Assembly: GCA_029959085.1 (NCBI GenBank)
Contig: JARWIR010000003.1
Location: 31,635,505 to 31,699,504, forward strand
From: Nemophila menziesii
Taxonomy: Eukaryota; Streptophyta; Magnoliopsida; Boraginales; Hydrophyllaceae
Length of the DNA: 64,000 nucleotides
Direction of reading: 5' to 3'
Numbering within the stretch: the first letter of the stretch is position 1; each line of letters begins with the position of its first letter. The translations under genes and the position numbers were made by a program. Under the pieces are notes generated by a model. It was given only the letters and a program-made list of their open reading frames with translations, did not search any database and had not been told where the DNA came from. Positions 34,629 through 46,860 of this stretch are shown here, one piece after another.

Positions 34629-37126
34629 GGAAATATCTTTCTTTATGAACAGAAAGCGAAAAAATAAAAAGCATATGGAAGCTATAAAAATAGATATGGC
34701 AAAAGCTTACGATCAGGTACGCTGGGACTTTATTCTTATTATTTTAAGCAAGCTTGGGTTTTGCGAAAAATGGATAAATTGGATAAGGAATTGTATATCT
34801 ACGACATCGTTTAATATTACCCTAAATGGTGAAAGGTTGGATAAATTCAAAGCAGGTAGAGGAATTAGACAAGGGGATCCCTTATCCTCGTACCTTTTTA
34901 CAATTATGACGGAATCCCTTATCAGCCTTATTGATCATGAAATAGGGAGAGAGAATATTAGTGGTATAAAAATAAATCGAAACTGTCCAATGATCTCTCA
35001 TTTATTATTCGCAGATGATTCTTTGTTCTTTATAAATATAGATGAAACTAATTTAGAAATGTTTAAGCAATGCTTGACTACTTATTGTGAAGGATCAGGA
35101 CAAAGGATTAACCTTAATACATCAGCAATTTACTTTAGTAAAGAAACACCAGTAGAAAAAAGGACCGAGACATCAGAGGCTATGCAAATTAAAGAGACAG
35201 AAGACTTGGGTTATTATCTTGGAATTCCGCTCTGCCATAAAAGATCGAAAGTGGAATCTCTCGATTGGATAGCAAAAAAACTTTTTAAAAATACAGAAGG
35301 TTGGAAAGCAAGACTACTCTCAGAGGGGGGTAAAGAAGTTCTAATAAAAGCGATCCTCCAAGCAATCCCAAATTATTATATGTCTATTTTTTCTTTTCCA
35401 ATTTCTTTCTGCAATAAACTCATTTCAGCTATTTCTAATTTTTGGTGGAATGTAGGGGAAAAGAACAAGTTACATTGGGTGGCATGGGAAAAAGTTGCAA
35501 TAGGAAAATTAATAGGAGGATTATGCTTCAAGGATTTTTAAAAAATGAATACAGCTTTACTTGCGAAACAAGCATGGAGAATCTTACATAGCAAGAATAA
35601 TCTAGCAGCGAAACTTTTAAAAGGTATCTATTTTCCTCGTTGTAGTTTCCTAGAGTGTAAACTGAGACAGAGTAGAACCTGGAGTTGGGCCAGCTTAATA
35701 GAAGGAAGGGATTTTTTCGTTAAACATGGCATATATGTTATAGGAAACGGGGAAGATATTAATATATGGAACAATAGATGGATAGATACATCATGGAAAA
35801 TTGAGAAACCAAAAGACTGCGAGTATAATAAAGTTAGAGAATTATTTATCAAAGACACGAGGATTTGGGACGATGAAGTACTAGATAACCTATTTCCAGA
35901 ACCAATCATACCAATTATTAAAAGAATCAAAATCTATAACACGGAGGACAAAGATAAATTTGTATGGCCTTTCTCCAAAGATGGCACCTATGACACTAAA
36001 ACAGGTTATAAGAGACTAGTAGAAGATCATATAGAGAAAAGTCTGACAAATTCAGCTGAAATCCAAAATCATACATCACTAATATGGAAGCTTATTTGGA
36101 ATTCAAATATCCCGAAGAAAATTAAGCTATTTAATTGGAGGGCAATTAAAAACGCTATACCCACTAAGAAAAATCTCTACAACAGGAAATGTGCACCGTC
36201 AACAAACTGCGCCTGGTGTAATGAAGAAGGTGAAACAGTGGAACATTTACTCCTAAAGTGCAACATGTGTAAGGATATCTGGGCAGGAACAATGGCACAA
36301 ATAAGAATCGAAGAACACAACGAAGATTCTATAGAAGAATGGTTCATAAAAATAGTAAACGGCTTCAAACAAGCAGGATGGGAAGATCATATTATCAAAG
36401 ACATGGTCATGATTAATCTCTGGAACATCTGGAAAGGGAAAATGAAGGGTATACACGAAAACATTCCAGTGAATGGAACAGCCATAATAGAAAGCACAAA
36501 TAAACTTATGGCGGAAGTACATGGGATAGAGTGGAACAAGATTAAAAATATTAAGTACCCAAATCCAGCTACAGCAGAAGTAATTCCTACTAAAGAGGAC
36601 ATTAACGAGTATGAAACCATATATTACTGCGATGCTTCTTTCAACAATAAAAGCGAACCCACAGGAATAGCGGTAGTCGAGGACAACCGACACTCTCAAT
36701 CAACTATCAACCATACTTTTAATAGAGAGTGTGACTCAGCGACTGAGGGCGAAGCTTTAGCAGTTCTCAAAGCAGTTGAATTGGGATCTATAAACCGAAG
36801 TACCAAGAAATTGGTACTTTCGGATAACCTTGAAGTTATACAAGGTATCAAGCAAGTGTCAGCAGCACGTTGGTCTATCCAACCCATCCTTCGTAGTATA
36901 ATTCTCAATTGTGGAGATAATGGACCAAAATTTAACCATATAAAAAGGGATCTCAACAAATTGGTGGATAAACTAGCAAAGGAGGCTAGGCACAGGGCAG
37001 GGGAAGAAAATGGAAGGGCTTTTCAACCTTTCCTTTTGAATAATCTTTTTGGTAAATTAGGTATCGGATAGGTAGTACTTGTGATCTGCTGGGGATGCTA
37101 GCATCCCTTTTATTGTTCAAAAAAAA
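34629..37126 (+). mobile_element. 5'-truncated L1 LINE (RT + RNase H), nearly intact
   Basis: One ORF2 frame runs from the element start to 37071, broken by a single in-frame TAA at 35539-35541. RT motifs include DMAKAYDQVRWDF, RQGDPLSSYLF and LLFADDSLFF (catalytic Asp pair near 35011). The C-terminal zinc knuckle is CAWCNEEGETVEHLLLKC (about 36209). The RNase H domain starts at YYCDASF (near 36626), with acidic residues in TEGEALAV and VLSDNLEV and LVDKLAKEA. The 3' end is an A-run at 37119-37128. A 17-bp target duplication (AACTTCTATATGTG, then T or C, then GA) lies at 34612-34628 and 37127-37143 with one mismatch. So few mutations imply a young insertion; the endonuclease and ORF1 are missing, so it is not autonomous. 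Confidence 0.92.
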
Positions 37127-37418
37127 AACTTCTATATGTGCGACACAATTAGCCATTTTTTTATATTAGTCATTCGATAATCAACGCCACATCAACGTCA
37201 CATAAGAACAGAGTTTGCATAATTTTCTTAGAGTGGCGAGGGAAATTCATACCACTTGCCAAGGTTTTTACCCTATAGATATGATTCACATTTTTACCCT
37301 TTAACCACAAGAAAACCTAACCTAATTCAGCCCACTCTTTGTGTTGCTCGTTCGTAGTGTTTCTCAAGCAAAAATAGTGAACTCTTCCAATACCACAACA
37401 AACATTTCTACCACTACC

Positions 37419-37570
37419 ATGGATGACTTGAGTAAAACCATTTGTATTTGCTAGTGCAAAGTTAAGTGCAAATTTAAGATGTCTTGGACTGCTACTAACC
37501 TCGGTAGGAGTTTCGTAGGGTGCGGAAAGTTCAGATCTGCAGATGACTCTTTAGCTGGGTAGATCCACTC
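37419..37570 (+). pseudogene. GRF-type zinc-finger ORF remnant of the MULE
   Basis: From an ATG at 37419 the frame gives MDDLSKTICIC, a TAG, then CKVKCKFKMSWTATNLGRSF followed by VGCGKF. This matches the GRF zinc-finger pattern (CxC..., SWT..NpGRxFxxC). In plants such single-finger proteins are often carried by Mutator-like elements. The in-frame stop inside the first Cys pair breaks it. It is divergent from, and on the opposite strand to, the transposase remnant. Confidence 0.5.
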
Positions 37571-39227
37571 ATATATGCTACAGGGTTGAAAGTGATTCTA
37601 GGGTTGCTTAGGAAATTGTCTAGAAAAGAGGAGGAGATCCTGGTTTGAAGATGAATGAAGGTTATAAAATGAGGAAGTGGCATGTTGTTGTCGTATTTAT
37701 GTTAGGGTACTTGATGGATAAGATGGTTTTGAAATCTAAGTGGCATGTTAAATGCTTGTTAGGTTGTTTATTATGAATTCTCAGTTGGATTTGTGAAGGT
37801 TGATGAAGTTTGTTGTTAAATTTCCAGATGTTTGATAAGTTTCCAGTTTTTGTAAGCTTTATGATTTTTACTAATGTATGTTTGTTTTGATTCACATATA
37901 ATTTTGTTGTATTAATTGCTAAACAACACTCCATTAACGAACTATGAAAAAATTCGAGTGTAGCACTAAAATACAAGCATCATGAAGAAGAGACAGTGTA
38001 GCCCTTTATATATATACATTTGAATCACTAATGGCCCAGGTTTGACAAATAAGACAATAATGACTTTTATATTTTTAAAAGTGTTACAGTTAGGACCTCT
38101 ATTCTTAAATATTTTGACGTTGAAACCCTTTATGTTTTAATATTGAACCGAAGAAACCATTATATATGTTTGAATTGACAATGTTATCCCTATGCACTTT
38201 AATTTGTTAAAGTAATTAGTTTCTAGTTTATTTGGTATGTTAGTTACTTAGTTATTTAGCAAAGTTAAACAACAAGACTATCTATTAGCAACATGGTTGG
38301 ACAAAATCCTAAGCCTGTGTAGTAGAAGAGGAATTAAATTTTTTGATTTAAAGTACTTAGAATTGTATTAGTTACATTGACATAGACCTTAAAAGTATTG
38401 TATTGGTTAGTAAATGAATTATTAATGCTTTAAATGATGTGTACATTACTAATGCTTGAGTATTTAACATGTTACACAGATTTCTAGTGACGAAGTTGTG
38501 TGCTCAAACATTACATATAACAAAGAAAGGCCCCAACCTCGTAGGTTTAAGACCCTCACACCGCCAACTAGGTGTAGAGAGAGATTGACTGACTCATATG
38601 CCAATCCACACCCACTTCAAGGAAGAGAAGGACCGTCACCGGGTCATTGACTACCCCAGATGCTAAAGTGGGGTTGCCTTGTATTTGTATTGATCCAATT
38701 GCGACTAAGGAAATTTTTTTGTTAGATGAAGGATCCCTAGTGTACACATCTAGTCCTATTGTTAGAACTTGTGGCATTTTTAAAGTTCCCAGAAACATTG
38801 ACATTATTTAGGGGTAAATCATTATTAGATTTTGACACAAATCAACAAGTAATACTAATACTGATATGTGCAAGGTATTTTACACCAGGTGGTAAAAAAC
38901 AATTTTGTTTGAATTATCTTGTAAATTATATTTTTAGTTTATTGATTAGTTATCAATAACTATGTGTAGAAATGATTGAAATGAACTTACAATAGAGTTA
39001 CATTAGATATTCATTGGGACTGGAACAGTTGGTGGTTTGTTTGGTGTGAACTATAGACAAAATAATAGGTTAACTTAGGGAACTAAAACTAAGTGGATTG
39101 ATCTAATTAAATACTCACCAACTTCTTTGCAACTAAAATAACAAAAAAATAAATTTTCCATGGATCTCTTAATAGGAGTGAACTTCTTACGCTTTTTTTT
39201 TTTTGAGTTAGCATTTGTAGTTCCACC
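37571..39227. other. Internal MULE sequence without recognisable gene
   Basis: Lies between the GRF finger and the transposase tail. No ORF I can assign; AT-rich. Confidence 0.4.
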
Positions 39228-39505
39228 ACCAAAGTCCACGCCTATTGTAGTTTAGTTTGAGTCAACAAACCAACAAATTCCTCATTGTGTGTAGTGTTAG
39301 CTCGAGTTAATCCACCACCAAAATCCTCACTATTTGTAGTTCTAGTTTGAGTCAATTAACTAACAACTTTCTCACCATTTGTAGTGATAGTTTGAGTAAA
39401 TAAATCAACAACTTTCTCACCATTTGTAGTGTTAGATTCAGTCAATAAACCAACAACTTCCTCACCATTTGTAGTGATAGATTTAGTCAATAAACTAATA
39501 ACTTC
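39228..39505 (-). repeat. 45-bp tandem repeat, about 5-6 copies
   Basis: CTCACCATTTGTAGTG recurs at 39371, 39416 and 39461, with weaker copies at 39281 and 39326, period 45 bp. This equals 15 codons; on the minus strand each unit reads close to TTNGEEVVGLLTES, so it was probably a coding repeat near the end of the transposase ORF or a second MULE ORF. Confidence 0.8.
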
Positions 39506-39547
39506 CTCACTAAGTATTGTAGTATCCACGTCATTCTAATCATACTA

Positions 39548-42177
39548 TCATATAAGTGTAAAGCATAAGATATATAAATAAATCAAATTTAAGTTGATTA
39601 AATCTGTTAATGTTGCTGGGTCATCTTCATTTAACATATGGATGCTTGCTCCCATTTTTTTAGATGTATATATTCTTGCTTGGTTGTCTGTGACATGAAT
39701 ATCATCAACTTCTATACCATCATCCTTTGACTTAGAATTCCTACCGTGCCTTTGCACATCCATTTTTATTCATTTGCTCTTTTAGTTACTAACTTGAGTA
39801 TTAACAACAACGTTACTATTGTTCATATCTAAATGAACCTTACTCATTGTAATGTCCATATCAATTCTTCTAGAATAACCATTCATATGAAACTCACTCA
39901 TAGAAGTACTAACACTCACTTTACTATTGTTGGTTTTTTATATTGACATCAATATATGATGCATACACATGTACATCATTTTTTGATGGATTATGCCTAT
40001 CTATAGTTTTTTTTTCTGTCCCTCTTTCCAACAGTACTATATTAGCTCTACCTTTCAGATTCTACCATTTTGTGTTGCTCATTCATTTTTGTGGGATCTA
40101 AAACATTAGAATATCTTGTCTTAATTTTTAATGTTGGATTTTCAACATCCAAAGTATCTTCACCATATTTTATTTGCATAATCTTGCACATCTTCTTATA
40201 TTGTGATCAACTTTATTTCTCAAACTACACTTGCCCTTCAACCTAAATCAACCAAATTTTAGTACCTGACCTGTTGAGTTCTTGTTGTTAACCTTCATCA
40301 GTTTTGCCTCTTCATCCTTATCATTTGTCTTTGTTTTAATTTTTTTAGGTCTGACAGGAAGCTTTATAACCTAGGTGCAATTATTAAAGCCGCGTTAATT
40401 TTGGACAACAATTCATACCCATTTATAGGATTTATCAAAGCGGCGTATGCTTTTTCTTTCCCCTAAATACTTTTCTTTTAATATTTAGATGTCTAGTCAT
40501 CTGCCTCTAAACCAAGTACGCTAGAAAAAATATCAGATTCACACGTGGTATTCCAGACATACCCTACTCTCTACTTGAATATCTAAAAGTGTTTAAAACA
40601 ATGAAAAACTGGATCTCATAAAGCCCATATACCTAGAAAATATTGGTCCCACAAATTATTGGCATCCACTTGAAGGGCTAGTTCTGTTTGTATTTAATTA
40701 GCAAGTTGATTTTTGGACATATGTCGTTCTCCCATTTTACAATCTACTTCCTTTTGATTTGCATTCTTCACAATAAATAAACCCTATAAGCTCTAAAGAC
40801 AATATGCTAGTTAAATCCATTGCATCTAAAACTTGTTTATTCCAAGACTCACAAAAGTTGTTCAACAAAATATCATAGTGAGTATTTATCCTAAAATGAG
40901 AGCTACCCCAATACCTTGGACGTTATTTGGAAAGCACTCATATGCTTCCTGCTCCATATCTGCTAAACTCTCTATAACCTTAATGAATCTCTCCACATAT
41001 GTAGATTTATCAACATCGCCCATTTTATCTTTTAGTGCAAAAGAACCATGGTTCTTCTTCAAATTTTATTTCATATATATAACACAATCCATATGTTCAA
41101 AGTTTGGTAACAACTTATTTATTGTTGTCCCTGAACCCTATATAAATAATATTAAAAACATGTTAGTGAGTACATATAAAAGAAACAAATATCACCGATA
41201 GTGAAAAATATGAGATTTGGTACCTTCTGCTAATCAATAATGAAAATCCATATCTCTCGTTATTTATCTCAAGGTCTTCAACCAATAGACCTATAAACCA
41301 TCTATATGGAGCCAAGTTTTCTGCCTTTACCAAGCTATAACAAAATTGATAGATGATATTGTTGGAATTAATCCCAACAATAGTTAAGAGAACTCCTTGA
41401 TGGGCCCTTCATGTGACAACCATCTAAAATCACAACCTTCCCACACCTCTATTTAAAACCTATTTTTAGAGGTTCGAAGAAAGAATAAAGCCTGAAGAAC
41501 CTTTGTCTCTTGTAACATCATCTCAAGTGGTTGTTAAAAAACTTGAGGACCATACATTTGTCCCTATCAACTTTGCATAGTAGTCACTTAAGTAGTTATA
41601 CTGATCCAAGTAGTACACTTCTTCTAAAGCCTTTCCTTTTTTAAATGTCCTATAAGAATGTCTTATACTAATGTTAACATTAAGATTAGGCAACATGTTT
41701 TGTTGGAAATAAATATCTCATCCCACCATTCAACCTCAAATGTTTTGCATAAATTGTAGATAAGTTGGTGTAGTTCAAATGTATAGGGTTTAGATCATTC
41801 CTACATGTATGTGATTGATTTAATGTCCTTATCTCAAAGCAATCCCTATCATCACAATAGGTTGCATAAACAAACCACTTTCAAATCTTACCATTATATT
41901 TAGTTCTAATTGTTCTTGGCTCACTACACAGTAACCACGCATTCTTTATCTTTATATTTGCTTGTGATTTGACTTCCTCTTTGAATTTGCTGTCTGGGAT
42001 GAAAAGCATCCCCTCCTTGAACTTTGAGTTAGCCATGTCAACATCAACTTGAAACCAATTCGTTGTATCCTTCTTTGTGAAATCTTAAACACCCTCTTCA
42101 TCAGAAGTACCATCAGGGATAATCAAATCCTCTTCATCAATACAGGCACCCTAGTTATACACTTCGTCATCACTCAT
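39548..42177 (-). pseudogene. MuDR-like MULE transposase, degenerate
   Basis: Minus-strand, frame-hopping translation follows the family's domain order. An acidic N-terminus (MSDDEVYN.GACIDEEDL) precedes the DNA-binding MuDR domain (FKEGMLFIPDSKFKEEVKSQ, then NQSHTCRNDLNPIHLNYT). The transposase core has VVILDGCHMKGPS, AENLAPYRWFIGLLVEDLEI, and later ILLNNFCESWNKQVLDAMD. A SWIM-like finger remnant (MSGIPRVN) and a basic tail (VRPKKIKTKTNDK) come next, then a zinc-knuckle remnant (KGKCSLRNKVDHNIRRCAR). More than ten stops and frameshifts. An intact enzyme would excise and insert Mutator elements. This is the presumed former source of the terminal-repeat family in the window. Confidence 0.8.
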
Positions 42178-42768
42178 TGGAATCTCTTTAGAATAAGTTA
42201 TTGTAACTTACTTTGTGAAAAAGTTTCACATGCTAAAAAGCTTAAAATATTCAAAGGTCCAAACAGTTTTGTATGTTAATTTTTGGGAGGTTTGGAGTTT
42301 GGATACATAATTTACGAAATGGGCTTCGTGATCAATGTAGGGTTTTGGTTTATGGTTTGATGCATTATTGAATAACACTATGGTGAATTGAAGTGATTTA
42401 GTATATAAGATGGGTTTAAATCATTGAAGAAGAAAGAAAAGTGGATAAATTTTGTTTTAGTGGTGGATTGAATAGTATCAAATGCCCTTGCCATGCTGGA
42501 AAAATGACGCAAGCTCTATTCTTAAGTGGCGTATATGTGGTGTTGACGTGGTCCCACATGTCGTTGATTAACGGTTGACTAACAAAAAACTCAAAAGTGT
42601 TAGTGGTGCCACATAAAAAATAATAATGAGCTATCAAGTTTTTTTGTGTATCAATCTAAATTGAAAGATATTGATGCTTAAATTACAAGGTGCATCAAGT
42701 TTTGACGTCGTTATCAGAGACTGGCATTTTTCTTGGAAACTTTAATTTAATTTTACTCATTAAATTAT

Positions 42769-44855
42769 GAGTAAATAGACTCGATCATATAAAGTGTAAA
42801 TTGTCGCCCTAACTTTTGTTTTTGCAACTCGTTACCCCCTGATGACGGAATCTGTCAAAATGCTCCGTTAAGTAAGAATGTACGAGTCATGTATGAGGTT
42901 TTAATCATTTTTATTAACAAAAAATGTTTTAAATCATTTAAAAACAAAAAATATATTAGAAAAGGAAAAAATAAGAACAAGAAGACAATTTGAACGGGAG
43001 AAACCAATTTTAGTACACACATAACCTCAACATCTATTGATGAGAGAGGATCTAATTCCTCGAAATACCAAAATGCCTCATCGAAATCCATACTGCAAAA
43101 AGAAACAAGAAATCAACACAGAGGTTGTAGTCGAATACAATAAATTATGATTAATTAGAATTTGAGTTAAAACCAAACAAGCCTCCTATAGATAGATTTG
43201 TCAACGCATCTCCTCTCTGTTCTCTTATGTAGGACACAACACGACATGCATGTGAGTGAGCAAATTCTATAGGATAACCAACACAAACTGATACCAAGAA
43301 GGGGAAACAAAGTCAAACTAGACAACAACTAGAGGATGAGATAACCACAACTCAATGGTCACTACAAAAGAAAAACCAAAGAACCCATATCCACATTGAA
43401 CAATGACATTTTACTAGGATGTCTTAAAGGTACCAAAAAAACTCGATAAATTGGACAGGAACCACCAATTTTTGAACTAGCCAACATTGGATTCCTCGCA
43501 AACACTAAAAAGAGGAAGAATCCCACGATAGATAGATATAATGAAAAGAGGATGTTAATTTACATCATGCCATATCTTGATATGGCATCGACTTCTCCAC
43601 AATTACTACACCAATCAACAAGACAAGGTGACCAGTTGATGTCATAAAACCCATTCAAAATCTTTATACACAAAGAATATACGCCACCATCACAAAACCT
43701 TAATCGAATTGTACTGATAGTCAGAAGCTAAGTTGTAAATATCAGTTTTACGGGCTAGGGTGTCGATCAAGTCATAACGCCTAGGCGGGATTATACGGAG
43801 CTTAGGCGGGATTAGGAGGGTTTGAATTCTGCCGTGTAATTTTGTATATTTAGTAATATATACATATTAATTATAACGTTTTTAACTATTTAAGTCATAA
43901 AATTCATCTAACAACGCTATAGTAAATATAAAAATACTAAAATTTGATTTATAACATCAAGTAAAGAATTCTTGAGGATAATAAAAATAAAAAGAAGGTC
44001 TAGGCAGCCAATTTTTGCCATTAATCAGTGCCTAGACGGGTTAGGCACCTCTTTCACGGTGACTAAGACGCTGGGAAAGAATGCCTAGCACTTTTACTAG
44101 GCGTAAGCGGCTGAGGGGGAGTTGACTCCTAGGCGGCGCCTAGACAGGCATAGATGGCGATTTCTACAGCATAGGTTAGAAGTCAAACACAACAAACATG
44201 TATCTAAGAAATTAACCGACAATAAGAAAAGCTACACATATTTGTTGAGATCAATGTTCTCCACTAGCCAATTACTATATCAATCAACAAACACCCTAAC
44301 AGAGTAGAAAAGAAAATCCAGCAACTAATCATTCTTAACGAGTTAAAGAATAAACAATCAATAGATTTTAATCCAGGAACAGAAGCGGAATGCAAAACCT
44401 CTATCTTAATAAAAAAAATCTAATATGATTAATACATAAACATCTCTCTCTCCGTAAGCTTAAGACCTAATTATTACCTTTCAAATCACATGAACTTCAG
44501 ACGAAATAGACTAAGTGCAGAAGATAACCAAACCATATTGAACAACCAACCATACTCTTGATGCTGAGGGAAAATTGATATATAAGTGTTAGTTTAGGAA
44601 GTACTTATTTTTTTCCCTTTCTAATATAATGGTTTTATTTTTAAATGATTTAAAACAATATTTATTAACAAAAAATTATTAAAATCTCGCACATGCCTCT
44701 CACAAGCTTACTTAACAGAGAAATTGGATGGATTTTGTCATCAGGGGGTTAACGAGTCGCACAAACAAAATTTAGGGGGTAAATTTATACTTTATAGTAT
44801 CGAGGGGTAAGCTGTCAATTTTGTGATAGTACAGGGGCAATAGGGGAATTTACTC
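42769..44855. mobile_element. Non-autonomous MULE, 2.1 kb
   Basis: Long terminal inverted repeats of about 200-250 bp: left GAGTAAATAGACTCGAT.. with CAACTCGTTACCCCCTGATG; the right complement is GAGTAAATTCCCCTATT.. with CGACTCGTTAACCCCCTGATG. Flanks TTAAATTAT (42760-42768) and TAAAATTAT (44856-44864) match at 8 of 9 bases, the MULE duplication length. The interior has no transposase and holds a nested hAT MITE (43728-44174). A 78-codon frame at 43091-42855 (minus) starting MDFDEAFWYFEELDPLSSID just inside the left repeat may be a captured gene fragment; I do not recognise it. Confidence 0.85.
43728..44174. mobile_element. hAT-type MITE (CCTAGGCG family), 447 bp
   Basis: Ends CTAAGTTGTAAATATC and, as complement, CTATGCTGTAGAAATC; flanks GTCAGAAG (43720-43727) and GTTAGAAG (44175-44182) match at 7 of 8. 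The GC-rich subterminal CCTAGGCG words and AT-rich centre are shared, in inverse orientation, with 47571-48048. Nested in the MULE at 42769-44855, so younger than it. Confidence 0.85.
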
Positions 44856-44864
44856 TAAAATTAT

Positions 44865-45999
44865 AGTAGTTAGTTTAATAATTTTAGCTAGATTAGGAAA
44901 AATTTCTTTAAAAAAAAGGAAAAAATTGAGAAAATAAATAAAGTAGATAAGTTTAGTTAGTATATCGATAGAAACACTTGTTAGATAAAAAACGTATAAT
45001 AATAAAGCCCCAAAAGCTTGTTTTTGAAGTTATTTATAGTAGATGCAAAATATGTGCCTCGCTCCGTGTTAGTTTTACAACCATTACCTAAAAACATCAA
45101 TTTTGAGCTTACATATATTATATGTAAACTTCCTAATTTTTTGAAAATAGAACATAAATCCATACTTGTATTCAATAAGTTTGAATCAATATGCATTTTC
45201 TTTAAGTTTCACAAAAATTGGGGACAAAGAACTTAGGATGAGAGTAATTGAACATATTTTAAAAAGAATCAAAATGGTTTGACCACCTTCCCAAACAATC
45301 AATCTTTGTTCGGGCAAAATTAAAATGCATATTCCTAATAAAATGTTGCCCCCCCCCCCTAAGAAAACTTCCAAACTGGTGGAACAGATAGAAATAATCA
45401 TGCCGCTGACCCATGAAAATTTACATGAGGGTTGAGATAGGTTTATTATATTATTACGTGAGTGCCCATGTCATGTTTCTGCAAATTAGAAGTTCACGAG
45501 GTATTTCTGCTAAGGACTAAATGATGGTTGTAGATTTTTTTTGTTACAGAGGAGGTCCTAGGACCGTGCTAAACGATAACTTTATAAATATATCATGCCC
45601 CCTAAAATGTGGACTATATACAACTCTAGGTATTTTCAGTCGCATATGTACCCTGTTATAAATCTCTATAATTCTTATGGTGATTCAATATATGTCAAGC
45701 GTAATGGGAATTAGGTAATCCCTGCATGCTCTAAACTAGTTTGCACACGTGTTCGATTCCATACAAACACTCAAGACCTTGAAACATGCGTTCCTTGTTA
45801 GTATAGATTAAATACCCCCAACCCATGAATCCCCTAGTCATATGCCATATATTACATGTTCCAATGTCGTGATCACATCATGTGAATATACCTTCAAATA
45901 AAGGCTACTTGTTCATATATCCTCGTCCAATCTCAATCCTTCATGAAGAGAAATCAACTATGTGATCGACAAAGAATTATTGTATACCTTCATTGAGAA
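44865..45999. other. Noncoding stretch
   Basis: AT-rich with a C10-11 run near 45349. No gene or complete element recognised. Confidence 0.4.
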
Positions 46000-46860
46000 A
46001 CCCCTAATCCAATTACCCTATGTATCACGTATCAGACCACCTATCCCACCAGATTGTCGTTGATAATCTATACTCACATCTATATTTAAATTCCAATATT
46101 GCACAAGCTTTCCCCATCATACAAGTTAAACATGTTCATTTTGGCTCGAAAACCTACCCGGGGAGTTCCACATGTCCTCATATACTCTATCACTTGGAAT
46201 TTACCTATTATCGCCAATCCACTCGAAAAGTCGTTATTACAAAAAATACACCGGTTTCTTCCCAACCAAATCTCCACACCAATTCCCCAAAGAAAATAAT
46301 CCATGTGATTTCTTAGAATACACATTTGTTTGATATGTTCCAAATCCAACACTCAAAAACTGGTACGTCGGTCAATGCTAAAAAAGGTCCACTATCATCA
46401 TACCTCCATGAAGCTCTCATTTTCTATTGTCAAGGGGATTTCCCCAAAGCTGGTACACGTTGTTGGTTGACCATGACCATTTCTCAGCAAAATGACATCA
46501 CAACACCCAAAGAAAGCTGCAAGTTCTGGACTATGCAGTCCTACTGCCACTGTGTTAAAGAGATCCACTCGTCCAACTATCCATCAACCACTAAATTTGA
46601 TATTGCTACACCCAAAGTCTGTCAAACCCTGTCTAAGCACTATTTGGGTCGTTAAGAAACAGAATTTCCTCAATGTGAGGCTCACTGAACCACTCCAAGG
46701 TCCTTCTACGTTGTGTAATGTTTGGGAGATAACCCTTATGCATTGCATAAGTTATTTCCTTATTAATAAGGCCTTATACCTCTTGGGTTTTAGAGAATTT
46801 TTTAAAAATATGTATGGCGTTCTCCTCACCAACCCTGCAGCATGGACATAAATGTGATAT
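46000..46860 (-). mobile_element. Possible LINE ORF2 C-terminal fragment
   Basis: On the minus strand CPCCRVGEENAIHIFLKNS (about 46850-46790) resembles the LINE zinc-knuckle with its conserved E and H, and further on MDYFLWGIGVEIWLGRNRCI (about 46310-46250) resembles the W-rich EIW..RN block before RNase H. The spacing between them is roughly right, but the intervening text is not clearly LINE-like. No catalytic motif seen. Confidence 0.35.

Larger units (their letters stand above)
34530..42700. mobile_element. Decayed autonomous MULE with nested LINE
   Basis: A left terminal region (about 34530-34628 continuing at 37127-37260 after the LINE) and a right terminal region (about 42470-42700) are imperfect inverted repeats. 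Shared words include CACAAATTGGTCATTTAAC against the complement ACAAAAAAACTTGATAGCTC, and TAATCAACGCCACATCAACG against the complement TAATCAACGACATGTGG. The same TIR words occur at 861-1085 and 52969-55972. Between them lie a GRF zinc-finger ORF and a MuDR-type transposase on opposite strands. Exact ends and a 9-bp target duplication could not be fixed. Confidence 0.65.

Noticed and set aside
35628..36959. Antisense ORFs over the young LINE
   Set aside because: Opposite strand of clear RT/RNase H coding sequence.
40833..41201. 122-codon plus-strand ORF
   Set aside because: Antisense to the MULE transposase remnant, whose minus-strand reading gives recognisable motifs.
45345..45362. C-run as a regulatory or structural signal
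   Set aside because: Simple homopolymer of 10-11 C with no partner runs for an i-motif or quadruplex.
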